Shown here: positions 21,327 through 29,696 of the stretch, piece by piece
How the letters are laid out: every line of letters starts with the position of its first letter
How positions within the stretch are numbered: position 1 is the stretch's first letter
NCBI RefSeq assembly: GCF_002931555.1
Contig: NZ_PSTZ01000007.1
Span: forward strand, 496,001-560,000
Origin: Pseudoclavibacter sp. RFBB5
Lineage (GTDB): Bacteria > Actinomycetota > Actinomycetes > Actinomycetales > Microbacteriaceae
DNA: 64,000 nt
Direction of reading: 5' to 3'
The notes under the pieces: model-generated
The model's input: the letters and a program-made list of their open reading frames with translations, nothing else
Told to the model about the DNA's origin: nothing
Databases searched by the model: none
Translations under genes and position numbers: made by a program

Positions 21327-21956
21327 CTAGCGAGCAGCGTAGTACTCGACGACGAGCTGGACTTCACACGTCACCGGGACCTCGACGCGCTTCGGGCGAC
21401 GCACGAGGCGCGCCTGGAGCGTTGCGAGGTCGACATCGAGGTACGCGGGGAGCTTCGGGAGGACGTCCGCGTGGCCACCGGCTGCGGCGACCTGGAAGAC
21501 CTCGAGGGCCTCCGAGCGCTGCTTGACCTGGATGAGCTGTCCCGGCTTCACGCGGAAGCTGGGGCGGTCGACGAGCTTGCCGTCGACGAGGATGTGGCGG
21601 TGCACCACGAGCTGACGAGCCTGAGCCGTCGTGCGGGCGAAGCCCGAACGCAGGACAAGCGCGTCGAGGCGCATCTCGAGCAGCTCGACGAGGTTCTCAC
21701 CCGTCAGGCCTGCCGCGCGACGCGACTCTTCGAAGACGATGCGAAGCTGCTTCTCGCGGAGCCCGTACTGGGCGCGCAGGCGCTGCTTCTCGCGCAGACG
21801 GACGGCGTAGTCGCTGTCGGTCTTGCGACGCGTGCGGCCGTGCTCGCCCGGTGCGTACGGGCGCTTCTCGAGCGCGCGCTCAGCCTTCGGGGTGAGCGCG
21901 ATGCCGAGTGCGCGGCTGAGGCGCACCTTGCTGCGTGAACGTGAGGTCTTGGACAC
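21327..21956 (-). CDS. rpsD: 30S ribosomal protein S4
   Basis: Primary 16S rRNA binding protein of the small subunit. The 209 aa product starts SKTSRSRSKVRLSRALG, has RPYAPGEHGRTRRK and the S4 RNA-binding domain with RLDALVLRSGFARTTAQARQ and VVHRHILVDGKLVDRPSF. The GTG start has GAAAGG upstream; the more upstream in-frame start would add 23 residues not found in S4 proteins. It has its own promoter and terminator. Confidence 0.97.
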   Translation of the reverse strand: MSKTSRSRSKVRLSRALGIALTPKAERALEKRPYAPGEHGRTRRKTDSDYAVRLREKQRLRAQYGLREKQLRIVFEESRRAAGLTGENLVELLEMRLDALVLRSGFARTTAQARQLVVHRHILVDGKLVDRPSFRVKPGQLIQVKQRSEALEVFQVAAAGGHADVLPKLPAYLDVDLATLQARLVRRPKRVEVPVTCEVQLVVEYYAAR

Positions 21957-22128
21957 AATTGCCTTTCGAGCGAAGTTTGGCGCGCGTGAGCGCGCAGAAA
22001 TGAAGTTGCTCTCCGCCAAGGCCATGCCCCGGCGTCAAACTTGAGCAGTGTCGCGCGTGCGTCGGCTACAGACTGCACGCCTTACTCCCAGACGCGCAGC
22101 CGCACGGTCCCGGGACGTAGACCGAGAA

Positions 22129-22156
22129 AGACTAGCACAGTGCGGTGTACCGTCAC
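22129..22156 (-). promoter_or_regulatory. rpsD promoter (GTGACG-16-TAGTCT)
   Basis: Minus strand: -35 GTGACG at 22156-22151 (five of six to TTGACG), 16-base spacer, extended -10 TGC-TAGTCT with the hexamer at 22134-22129. It overlaps the end of rarA and gives an rpsD leader of about 165 bases, long enough for autoregulation by S4, although no clear pseudoknot was recognised. Confidence 0.6.
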
Positions 22157-23478
22157 GTACCCGGCTTGGTGATGGCGCGGAGCTTCTCGAGCCTGGCAGC
22201 GATCTCGCGCTCTTCGCCGAAGCGAGTCGGCGAGTAGTACTCGCGCTGGCTCAGCTCGTCGGGGAGGTACTGCTGCTCGGAGACGCCGCGCGCGTCGTCA
22301 TGAGGGTACTTATACCCCTTGCCGTGACCGAGGCGCTTCGCTCCTGCGTAGTGCGCGTCCCTGAGGTGCTTGGGAACGCGGCCGATGCCGCCCGCCTTGA
22401 CATCGGCGATGGCGGCGTTGATGCCGGAGTAGGCGGCGTTGGACTTCGGTGCCGTAGCCAGGAACACGGTCGCCTGAGCCAGCGGGATCCGCCCCTCCGG
22501 CATGCCGATGAGCTGCACGGCGTCTGCCGCGGCGACTGCCATCTCGAGCCCACGTGGCTCCGCGAGTCCGATGTCCTCGCTCGCCAGCACGATGAGGCGC
22601 CGGGCGATGAAGCGCGGGTCCTCCCCCGCGACGATCATCCGCGCAAGGTAGTGGAGCGCAGCATCCGGGTCGCTCCCTCGGACGGACTTGATGAACGCGC
22701 TGATGACGTCGTAGTGCTCGTCGCCGTCCCTGTCATAGCGCAGGAGCGCCTGGTCGGAGGCGCTCGTGACGATCTCGGCGTCGATGGTCGTCTGCTCGGA
22801 GGCCTGCGCTGCGGCGGCCGCGGCCTCGAGTGTGGTGAGCGCGCGCCGCGCGTCTCCGGAAGAGAACTGCACGATGGCCCGTTTGGCGTCGTCCGCGACC
22901 TCGAAGACCCCTGAGAGTCCTCGCTTGTCGGTGGAGGCGCGGTCGATGAGCTCGATCAGATCTGCTTCGTCGAGCGGCTGCAGCGTGAGCAGCAGGCTCC
23001 TAGAGAGCAGCGGGCTGATGACCGAGAACGACGGATTCTCCGTCGTGGCCGCGACGAGCGTCACCCAGCCGTTCTCAACGCCTGGCAGGAGCGCGTCCTG
23101 CTGCGCCTTCGTGAACCGGTGGATCTCATCGAGGAACAGCACCGACTGGATGCCGTAGAGATCGCGTTGCGTGAGCGCCTCGTCCATCACCTGGCGCACG
23201 TCCTTGACACCGGCCGAGATCGCGGAGAGCTGCGTGAAGCGCTTGCCCGAGGTATGCGCGATCGCCTGCGCGAGCGTCGTCTTGCCCGTTCCGGGCGGAC
23301 CCCAGAGGATCACGGAGGTGCCAGCCCGAGCGTCCTGCTCGGGGGATGCGAGCGCGCGGAGGGGTGACCCCGGGCGCAGGAGGTGCCGCTGACCGACGAC
23401 CTCGTCGAGGGAACGCGGGCGCATCCGCACCGCGAGGGGCGCGGTTGTACCCGCCAGGCTTGGCGCGTCACCGGTCAT
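22153..23478 (-). CDS. rarA: Replication-associated recombination protein A (MgsA/RarA ATPase)
   Basis: AAA+ clamp-loader-like ATPase acting at stalled forks. The 441 aa product has Walker [12 protein letters not shown], Walker [11 protein letters not shown], sensor AATTENPSF, and the C-terminal tetramerisation region with [16 protein letters not shown], characteristic of the family. Start ATG at the usual family N-terminus ([18 protein letters not shown]). A TAACAT hexamer eight bases upstream suggests a nearly leaderless message. Confidence 0.95.
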   Translation of the reverse strand: MTGDAPSLAGTTAPLAVRMRPRSLDEVVGQRHLLRPGSPLRALASPEQDARAGTSVILWGPPGTGKTTLAQAIAHTSGKRFTQLSAISAGVKDVRQVMDEALTQRDLYGIQSVLFLDEIHRFTKAQQDALLPGVENGWVTLVAATTENPSFSVISPLLSRSLLLTLQPLDEADLIELIDRASTDKRGLSGVFEVADDAKRAIVQFSSGDARRALTTLEAAAAAAQASEQTTIDAEIVTSASDQALLRYDRDGDEHYDVISAFIKSVRGSDPDAALHYLARMIVAGEDPRFIARRLIVLASEDIGLAEPRGLEMAVAAADAVQLIGMPEGRIPLAQATVFLATAPKSNAAYSGINAAIADVKAGGIGRVPKHLRDAHYAGAKRLGHGKGYKYPHDDARGVSEQQYLPDELSQREYYSPTRFGEEREIAARLEKLRAITKPGT

Positions 23479-23486
23479 GAGGCCCG

Positions 23487-23492
23487 ATGTTA
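23487..23492 (-). promoter_or_regulatory. Candidate -10 element of rarA
   Basis: TAACAT on the minus strand, eight bases before the rarA ATG. It lies in the short divergent region shared with the cyclophilin gene. Confidence 0.4.
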
Positions 23493-23547
23493 GTAAACTC
23501 CCCTCTGGTGCCTGCACGGCATGCTGAGGACAAGCGAATGAGGCACA

Positions 23548-24327
23548 GTGGCAACTTCGGAGAAGAACACGCGTGAACAGCGTCGGCGTACCCGCGAGTA
23601 CGAGGCGCGCGTCGCCGTCCACGAACGGGGTGTCCGACGTCGCAGTCGAGACAACCGCGTCTGGACCGTCGCCCTCGTCGTCGTGGCGCTTGTCGTCGGC
23701 GCCCTGCAGGTCTTCTACTTCACCGGCGGCCCCGGCGCCCCAGCACCCGCAGCGGACGCGACCTCGACGCCTGCGGCCACGCCCGCCGGCGAGGTGCCAG
23801 ACCCGGCCATCGCCGAGGCGCGCACCTGGACGGGCGAGCTGACGTTCAACGACGATCTCACGCTCGGCATCGAGCTCGACGGCGCGGCAGCTCCCCAGGC
23901 GGTCGCGAACATGGTCTCCCTCAGCGGTGAGAACTACTTCACGGACACCTCCTGCCACCGCCTCACGACCGAGGGGCTCTTCGTGCTGCAGTGCGGCGAT
24001 CCGACCGGCACCGGGACGGGTGGGCCCGGCTACAGCTGGGGCCCGATCGAGAACGCGCCGGAGGACGGGGTCTACCCGGCCGGCACGATCGCCATGGCCC
24101 GCCAGGGCGGCAACGCCGAGAGCATGGGGAGCCAGTTCTTCATCGTCTACGAGGACACGACCCTCCCCGGTGACGCCGCAGGCGGGTACACCGTCATGGG
24201 TCAGGTCACGGACGGACTGGACCAGCTCATCACGGGCATCGTGGACGCCGGTGTCGACCCCGCTTCAGGGGGCGGCGATGGTGCGCCGGTCGCACCCGCG
24301 GTGATCACGTCGCTCACGCTCGAGTAG
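23548..24327 (+). CDS. Membrane-anchored peptidyl-prolyl cis-trans isomerase (cyclophilin type)
   Basis: Folding catalyst probably acting outside the membrane. The 259 aa product has a basic cytoplasmic N-terminus, one membrane segment (about residues 41-60, [20 protein letters not shown]), an Ala/Pro/Thr linker and a C-terminal cyclophilin domain. The domain has [31 protein letters not shown] and [10 protein letters not shown]. Two cysteines lie in the domain. GTG start with GAGG upstream. It is divergent from rarA. Confidence 0.9.
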   Translation: MATSEKNTREQRRRTREYEARVAVHERGVRRRSRDNRVWTVALVVVALVVGALQVFYFTGGPGAPAPAADATSTPAATPAGEVPDPAIAEARTWTGELTFNDDLTLGIELDGAAAPQAVANMVSLSGENYFTDTSCHRLTTEGLFVLQCGDPTGTGTGGPGYSWGPIENAPEDGVYPAGTIAMARQGGNAESMGSQFFIVYEDTTLPGDAAGGYTVMGQVTDGLDQLITGIVDAGVDPASGGGDGAPVAPAVITSLTLE

Positions 24328-24475
24328 CGGGTCGGACCGCGCTGACGCGGCGACGGGACTCTCCGTCATCTGCAGAGACTGGGCATGCGCTGGTGAACGA
24401 AGCGTCCGCAGTGTCCTAGCATGGGGAGTCAGTCGCGCAAGCTGCGCAAACGCCTACCGTGAGGGAATACCCGCC
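24328..24475 (+). other. Intergenic region before the DUF349 gene
   Basis: 148 bases. It holds a possible TAGCAT -10 near 24417 with TGAACG about 17 bases upstream, and a small palindrome GCGCAAGCTGCGC. No terminator for the cyclophilin gene was seen. Confidence 0.3.
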
Positions 24476-25708
24476 ATGTCTGCACTCCCCCAGAACCCGT
24501 GGGGCCGCGTCGAAGAAGACGGCACCGTGTACGTGATCGAAGAAGGGACTGAGCGCAAGGTCGGCCAGTACCCTGACGGCACGGCCGAGGAGGCTCTCGC
24601 GTACTTCGTCCGCAAGTTCTCTGACCTCGAGGGTCAGGTCTCGCTGCTCGAGCAGCGCGTCAAGAACGGCGCACCGGCCTCCGACATCGCGAAGTCGGCC
24701 AAGCACCTCAGCGCGCAGCTGAGCGACGCGAACGCCGTCGGCGACCTTGCGGCGCTCCGGTCGCGCCTCGACGCGCTCGGCGGGACGGTCAGCGAGCTCA
24801 CCGAGCAGCAGCGCGAAGCGCAGCAGGAGGAGATCGCCGGGGCTCTCGCGGAACGCGAAGCGATCGTGGTCGAGGCCGAGCGCCTCGCCGCCCAGCCCCC
24901 AGCCTCCATCCAGTGGAAGCAGACGACGGCGAGCATCGACGAGCTCTTCACGAAGTGGAAGGCGCACCAGCAGGACGGGCCGCGCCTGCCGAAGGCCGAG
25001 GCCAACGCGCTCTGGAAGCGCTTCCGTGGTGCCAGGAGCACGCTCGAGCGCGAGCGTCGTGCGTTCTTCGCCGACCTCGACGCGAGCCACAAGACCGCTC
25101 GGGATGCGAAGACGAAGATCCTCGAGCGCGCCGAGGCGCTCGCCCCTCGCGGCGCGGACGGCGTGGCTGAGTACCGTCGCCTGCTCGACGAGTGGAAGGC
25201 CGCTGGCCGTGCTGGCCGCAAGTACGACGACGCCCTGTGGAACCAGTTCAAGGCGGCTGGAGACGTGCTCTTCCAGGCGAAGGGCGAGGTCGACGCGGCC
25301 GAGAACGTCGAGTACGCGGCGAACTACGAGGCCAAGGCAGCGCTGCTCGAGGAGGCGACGCCGATCCTCCAGATCACCGACCGCCGCGCGGCACGCGAGA
25401 AGCTCGCCGATATCCAGCGACGCTGGGACGAGATCGGCCGTGTTCCTCGCGAGAACTTCAAGTCGACAGAAGACCGCCTTCGCGCGATCGAGCAGCACGT
25501 TCGCAAGCTCGACGACGACCACTGGCAGAAGTCCAACCCGGAGCGCCAGGCGCGCAGCCAGGGCATGCACAGCCAGCTCACCGAGGCGATCGAGAAGCTC
25601 GAAGCCGAGCGTGCCGCCGCGGAGGCTCGTGGCGACAAGCGTGCCGTGAAGGAAGCCGAGGAGGCGCTCGAAGCCCGCCGCGTGTGGCTCGGGGCCATCG
25701 GCAGCTAG
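24476..25708 (+). CDS. DUF349 domain protein
   Basis: Function not established. The 410 aa product is mostly long helices, probably coiled coil. It contains repeated DUF349 motifs built around a tryptophan and basic residues: FTKWKAHQQDGPRLPKAE..LWKRFRGAR, LDEWKAAGRAGRKYDDALWNQFKAA and IQRRWDEIGRVPRE. In actinobacteria it is regularly next to rel and a cyclophilin gene, as here. DUF349 proteins have been linked to ribosome or stress functions but not defined. A strong hairpin follows the stop. Confidence 0.88.
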   Translation: MSALPQNPWGRVEEDGTVYVIEEGTERKVGQYPDGTAEEALAYFVRKFSDLEGQVSLLEQRVKNGAPASDIAKSAKHLSAQLSDANAVGDLAALRSRLDALGGTVSELTEQQREAQQEEIAGALAEREAIVVEAERLAAQPPASIQWKQTTASIDELFTKWKAHQQDGPRLPKAEANALWKRFRGARSTLERERRAFFADLDASHKTARDAKTKILERAEALAPRGADGVAEYRRLLDEWKAAGRAGRKYDDALWNQFKAAGDVLFQAKGEVDAAENVEYAANYEAKAALLEEATPILQITDRRAAREKLADIQRRWDEIGRVPRENFKSTEDRLRAIEQHVRKLDDDHWQKSNPERQARSQGMHSQLTEAIEKLEAERAAAEARGDKRAVKEAEEALEARRVWLGAIGS

Positions 25709-25756
25709 AACGTCGAGCGCTGTCCACAGCTCACCAGGCTGAGCGGCGCGAAGACC

Positions 25757-25800
25757 ACGAAGTGGGGCAGGATGCGAGTGTGCATCCTGCCCCGCTTCGT
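25757..25800. terminator. Very strong 19 bp hairpin behind the DUF349 gene
   Basis: ACGAAGTGGGGCAGGATGC pairs with GCATCCTGCCCCGCTTCGT, with one G-T wobble and a loop of six. The sequence is symmetric, so it could act in both directions. No long U-tract follows on the plus strand. It overlaps the most upstream possible start of the next gene. Confidence 0.7.
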
Positions 25801-26319
25801 CTGCTGCCCGATGTGGAGCTGCAGGTCATGAGGCGCGATGGCGTCGTCGTCCGCTTCGGTCACGCCTGCGCAGTCGCGTATGCGTCCGTGGCCGACCGGT
25901 TGACCCCGGGAGACCGAGCGGCATCGCTCGCTCCCCTGGTGATGGGAACCGCCGCGGTGGGTGGTGCCTCAGCCGTCTGGGTGCACGCGGGCGGACCTGC
26001 CCCGTCGGAGCTCACCATCTCCACGCAGCGTGGAGCGCGTCCGCCCAGGCAGCATCTCGTCGGCGTCCGCTATCGCTCCACCGCTCCGCCAGACGCTGCG
26101 GTCCGGCTCGTCGGCGGCGTGCGGGTCGTCGTGCCGTGGCTGGCGCTGTTCGATCTGCTCCACGACCCGACAGCCGACCAGGCGACCATCGAACTCGCCG
26201 TGAGGCGACTTGAACTGGATCCCGTCGAGCTGCTCGCGACCCACGTCACGCTGCGTCGGCCGTTCGCTGCTCTGGCGAGGAGACGTGCGACGTTGGCGAC
26301 AGCTGCTACTGGGTCTTGA
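25780..26319 (+). CDS. Uncharacterised protein resembling AbiEi-type antitoxin / DUF559-like family
   Basis: Up to 179 aa. The pattern RRDGVVVRFG, DRAASLAPLV, ASAVWVHAGG, VRLVGGVRVVVPWLALFDLL resembles the core of actinobacterial proteins annotated as type IV toxin-antitoxin AbiEi-family, but no AbiEii toxin gene is next to it. Start uncertain: GTG 25780 lies in the hairpin loop, GTG 25813 is in frame, ATG 25828 has GGAG nine bases upstream. The 3' end overlaps rel (opposite strand) by 14 bases. Function not assigned. Confidence 0.6.
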   Translation: MHPAPLRLLPDVELQVMRRDGVVVRFGHACAVAYASVADRLTPGDRAASLAPLVMGTAAVGGASAVWVHAGGPAPSELTISTQRGARPPRQHLVGVRYRSTAPPDAAVRLVGGVRVVVPWLALFDLLHDPTADQATIELAVRRLELDPVELLATHVTLRRPFAALARRRATLATAATGS

Positions 26320-28540
26320 CGCGGTACACGTCGTAGACGCCGTCGATGCGGCGCACGGCATTCAGCACCCGGTCGAGGTGCGTCGTGTCGCCCATCTGGA
26401 ACGAGAACTTGCTGATCGCGAGGCGCGCCTTCGAGGTGTGCACCGTCGCCGAGAGGATGTTGACGTGGTGCTCGCTCAGCACCCGCGTGACGTCGCTCAG
26501 CAAGCCAGACCTGTCGAGCGCCTCGACCTGGATGTTGACGAGGAACACACTCGACGAGCTCGGCGCCCACTGGACTTCGATCATGCGCTCCGGCTCGCGG
26601 AGCAGGCTCGCCACGTTGTTGCAGTCGGCTCGGTGCACCGAGACGCCCTGCCCACGCGTGACGAAGCCGAGGATCTCGTCACCCGGAACCGGCGTGCAGC
26701 ACTTGGCGACCTTGACGAGGATGTCGGGCGCGCCGCGGACGAGCACCCCGGAGTCGCTCGTGGTCGGGATGGTGGTGCCGGGCGTGAACTGCGGCGCCTC
26801 ATCGGCGGCCGGGACGTCCTGCTCCTGCCGAAGCGCGGCCTGCAGCTTCTCCATGACGGATTGCGTCGAGACGTGGCCGTCGCCGACGGCCGCGTAGAGG
26901 GCGGTCACGTCGAGGTAGCGGAGGTTGGAGGCGACCGACGAGAACGCCTCCTGGACGTGGTCCTTGTTGAGCGGGAGGCCCGCCTTGCGGAGTGCCTTCG
27001 CGACGGAGTCCTTGCCCTGCTCGATCGCCTCGTCGCGGCGCTCCTTCGAGAACCACTGCCTGATCTTGTTCTTCGCCCTAGCGCTCGCGACGAACGCCAG
27101 CCAGTCCTGCTTCGGTCCCGCGTCCGGGTTCTTCGAGGTGAACACCTCGACGACATCGCCGTTCTGCAGTTTCGAGTCGAGCGGGAGGAGCCGCCCGTTG
27201 ACCTTCGCGCCCATCGTCCGGTGACCGACGTCGGTGTGGATGGCGTACGCGAAGTCGACGGGTGTCGCCCCTGCGCTGAGACCGATGACCTTGCCCTGCG
27301 GTGTGAAGACGTAGACCTCCTTCGCGCCGAGGTCGAAGCGCAGCGAGTCGAGGAACTCCCCCGGGTCCGTCGTCTCCTGCTGCCAGTCGCTGAGGTGCTT
27401 GAGCCAGGCCATCTCGGTCTGGGTCTCATCCGCCTTGTCCTGCTTGCCCGACTGGGCGTTCTGCTTGTACATCCAGTGCGCCGCGACACCGAACTCGGCG
27501 CGGCGGTGCATCTCGACGGTGCGGATCTGGATTTCGACCGGCTTGCCGTCCGGCCCGATGACCGTCGTGTGCAGCGACTGGTAGAGATTGAACTTGGGCG
27601 TCGCGATGTAGTCCTTGAACCTGCCGGGCATCGGCGTCCACCTGGCGTGGATCGCTCCCAGCACGCCGTAGCAGTCGCGGACCGAGTCGACGATGAGTCT
27701 GATGGCGGTGAGATCGTAGATCTCGTCGAAGTCCCGTCCGCGGACGATCATCTTCTGGTAGATCGAGTAGAGCTCCTTGGGGCGCCCGTAGACGTCGCCG
27801 CGCATCTTCAGCTGGCGGAGGTCGGACTGCACCTCGGCGATGACGCGCTGGACGTACTTCTCGCGCTCCGGCTGCCGGTGGGCCACGAGGTTCTTGATCT
27901 CTGAGTAGATCTTGGGATTGATGACGGCGAACGAGAGGTCCTCGAGCTCGTTCTTCATCGCCTGGATGCCCATCCGGTGCGCGAGCGGGGCGTAGATCTC
28001 CAGGGTCTCCTTGGCCTTGCTCTTGGCCTTCTCCGGCGACATGAAGCCCCAGGTGCGGGCGTTGTGGAGACGGTCGGCGAGCTTGATCACGAGAACGCGG
28101 ATGTCCTTCGACATCGCGACGACCATCTTTCGAACGGTCTCCGCCTGCGCGTTGTCGCCGTATTTGACCTTGTCGAGCTTGGTGACGCCGTCGACGAGCA
28201 TCGCGATCTCGTCACCGAAATCGGAGCGGAGCTCGTCGAGCGTGTACTCCGTGTCCTCGACCGTGTCGTGGAGCAGGGCTGCTGCCACGGTGATCGAGCC
28301 GATGCCGAGGTCGGCGAGGATCTTGGCGACGGCGACCGGGTGGGTGATGTACGGCTCGCCGCTGCGTCGGAACTGCCCCTCGTGCGCATCCTTCGCGACC
28401 TCGTAGGCGCGCTGCACGAGCGCGGTGTTGGCGCGGGGGTCGTGCTTCCTGAGCGATTTGAGAATCGGCTCGAGAACGTGGACAGGCTGCTTCGCGAACA
28501 TTCTCGGCATTCGCCAGCGCAGCGAGGAAACTTCGCTCAT
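26306..28540 (-). CDS. rel: Bifunctional (p)ppGpp synthetase/hydrolase
   Basis: Stringent-response enzyme that makes and degrades (p)ppGpp. The 744 aa product has the normal order: HD hydrolase domain with HDTVEDT at residues 91-97, synthetase domain with GRPKELYSIYQKM and the RFKD motif (the RxKD form typical of bifunctional Rel rather than synthetase-only RelA), TGS domain (VYVFTPQGKVIGL), helical region, zinc-finger-type KCCTPVPGDEILGF and a C-terminal ACT domain. Start at 28540 with GGAGG upstream. It follows secF but is separated by a stable hairpin. Confidence 0.97.
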   Translation of the reverse strand: MSEVSSLRWRMPRMFAKQPVHVLEPILKSLRKHDPRANTALVQRAYEVAKDAHEGQFRRSGEPYITHPVAVAKILADLGIGSITVAAALLHDTVEDTEYTLDELRSDFGDEIAMLVDGVTKLDKVKYGDNAQAETVRKMVVAMSKDIRVLVIKLADRLHNARTWGFMSPEKAKSKAKETLEIYAPLAHRMGIQAMKNELEDLSFAVINPKIYSEIKNLVAHRQPEREKYVQRVIAEVQSDLRQLKMRGDVYGRPKELYSIYQKMIVRGRDFDEIYDLTAIRLIVDSVRDCYGVLGAIHARWTPMPGRFKDYIATPKFNLYQSLHTTVIGPDGKPVEIQIRTVEMHRRAEFGVAAHWMYKQNAQSGKQDKADETQTEMAWLKHLSDWQQETTDPGEFLDSLRFDLGAKEVYVFTPQGKVIGLSAGATPVDFAYAIHTDVGHRTMGAKVNGRLLPLDSKLQNGDVVEVFTSKNPDAGPKQDWLAFVASARAKNKIRQWFSKERRDEAIEQGKDSVAKALRKAGLPLNKDHVQEAFSSVASNLRYLDVTALYAAVGDGHVSTQSVMEKLQAALRQEQDVPAADEAPQFTPGTTIPTTSDSGVLVRGAPDILVKVAKCCTPVPGDEILGFVTRGQGVSVHRADCNNVASLLREPERMIEVQWAPSSSSVFLVNIQVEALDRSGLLSDVTRVLSEHHVNILSATVHTSKARLAISKFSFQMGDTTHLDRVLNAVRRIDGVYDVYRVKTQ

Positions 28541-28558
28541 GCAGCACCTCCATATGCA

Positions 28559-28600
28559 TCATCACCCTGGCCTGCGTGAATACGCGGACCAGGGTGATGA
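28559..28600 (-). terminator. Stable hairpin between secF and rel
   Basis: TCATCACCCTGG and CCAGGGTGATGA form a perfect 12 bp outer stem, with an inner GCGT/ACGC stem. It may terminate yajC-secD-secF transcripts. On the minus strand it ends 18 bases before the rel ATG and has no U-tract, so it may instead be a structured rel leader. Confidence 0.6.
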
Positions 28601-28625
28601 CAAGTTATCACCGTGCGGACGGTCG

Positions 28626-29696
28626 TCAGGACGCCGATGCCTTCGACGCCGACTCGGATGCCTCCGGGGTCTCCGCGTCGTCGTCGAGAGCGTCGCCCTC
28701 CACGTCGCCGCCATCCTTCTGCGTGCGAGCGCGCGCTGCCAGAATGCGCTTGTCGGTGCGTGCGATCTCCGGCTCTCGCGACCGGAGCGCCGCGTAGAGC
28801 GGGCCGGCGACGAAGATCGTCGAGAGTGCCCCGACGAAGATCCCGATGAACAGCGCGAGTGCGATGTCGCGCAGCGTGCCTGCTCCCATGAGGAAGGCGC
28901 CGATGAAGAGGATCCCGCCGACCGGGAGGAGCGCGACGACCGACGTGTTGATCGAGCGCACCAGCGTCTGGTTGATCGCGAGGTTGACGAGTTCGCCGAA
29001 CGTCCTCGAGGACTCCGCGTTGTAGTCCTCGGCGTTCTCGCGGATCTTGTCGAACACCACGACGGTGTCGTACAGCGAGTAGCCGAGGATGGTGAGGAAG
29101 CCGATCACGGCCGCCGGGGTGACTTCGACGCCGGTGATGGCGTAGACGCCCGCCGTGACGACGAGGTCGTGGGCGAGGGCGACGAGCGCCGCTATGGACA
29201 TCTTCCAGGTACGGAAGTACAGCGACATGAGGATGGCGGCGACCGCGACGAAGACCGCGAGGCCGATCACCATCTGCCTGGTGATGTCCTGGCCCCAGGA
29301 TGGCCCGATCGTCGACAGGTTGACGTCCTCGACGGGAACGGAGTAGGCCTCGGCGAGCTGCGCGCGCAGCTCGGTGTTGGCCTCTTCGGACAGGGAGTCG
29401 GTCTGGACTCGGATGCCGCCGTCGCCGAGGACGGCGACCTTGGCCGGCGTGGGCGTGAACTCGGCCGCCGCGGCGATGGCCGGCTCCTGCTCGTCGGTCG
29501 CCGGCTGCGAGACGAGGAACTCCGAACCGCCGGTGAACTCGATGCCGAGTTCGAGGCCACCCCGGAGGATCGGGACGAGGATGGAGATGAGGACGGCGAT
29601 CCCCGCGATGGAGAACCAGATCTTCCGCCTGCCGACGAAGTCGATCGAGCGCTCACCGGTGTACAGGTCGTTGCCGAGCGTCTGGAACTTGCTCAT
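28626..29696 (-). CDS. secF: Protein-export membrane protein SecF
   Basis: Works with SecD to drive the late stage of Sec export. The 356 aa product has six membrane segments: an N-terminal one (IWFSIAGIAVLISILVPIL), a periplasmic domain starting GGLELGIEFTGGSEF (family signature), and a cluster of five starting around VIGLAVFVAVAAILMSLYF. An acidic, Ala/Ser-rich tail of about 35 residues ends the protein. ATG overlaps the secD stop by one base. Confidence 0.96.
   Translation of the reverse strand: MSKFQTLGNDLYTGERSIDFVGRRKIWFSIAGIAVLISILVPILRGGLELGIEFTGGSEFLVSQPATDEQEPAIAAAAEFTPTPAKVAVLGDGGIRVQTDSLSEEANTELRAQLAEAYSVPVEDVNLSTIGPSWGQDITRQMVIGLAVFVAVAAILMSLYFRTWKMSIAALVALAHDLVVTAGVYAITGVEVTPAAVIGFLTILGYSLYDTVVVFDKIRENAEDYNAESSRTFGELVNLAINQTLVRSINTSVVALLPVGGILFIGAFLMGAGTLRDIALALFIGIFVGALSTIFVAGPLYAALRSREPEIARTDKRILAARARTQKDGGDVEGDALDDDAETPEASESASKASAS

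Noticed and set aside
25780-26319. Complete toxin-antitoxin pair
   Set aside because: Only one protein vaguely like AbiEi is present; the neighbours are DUF349 and rel, with no toxin partner.
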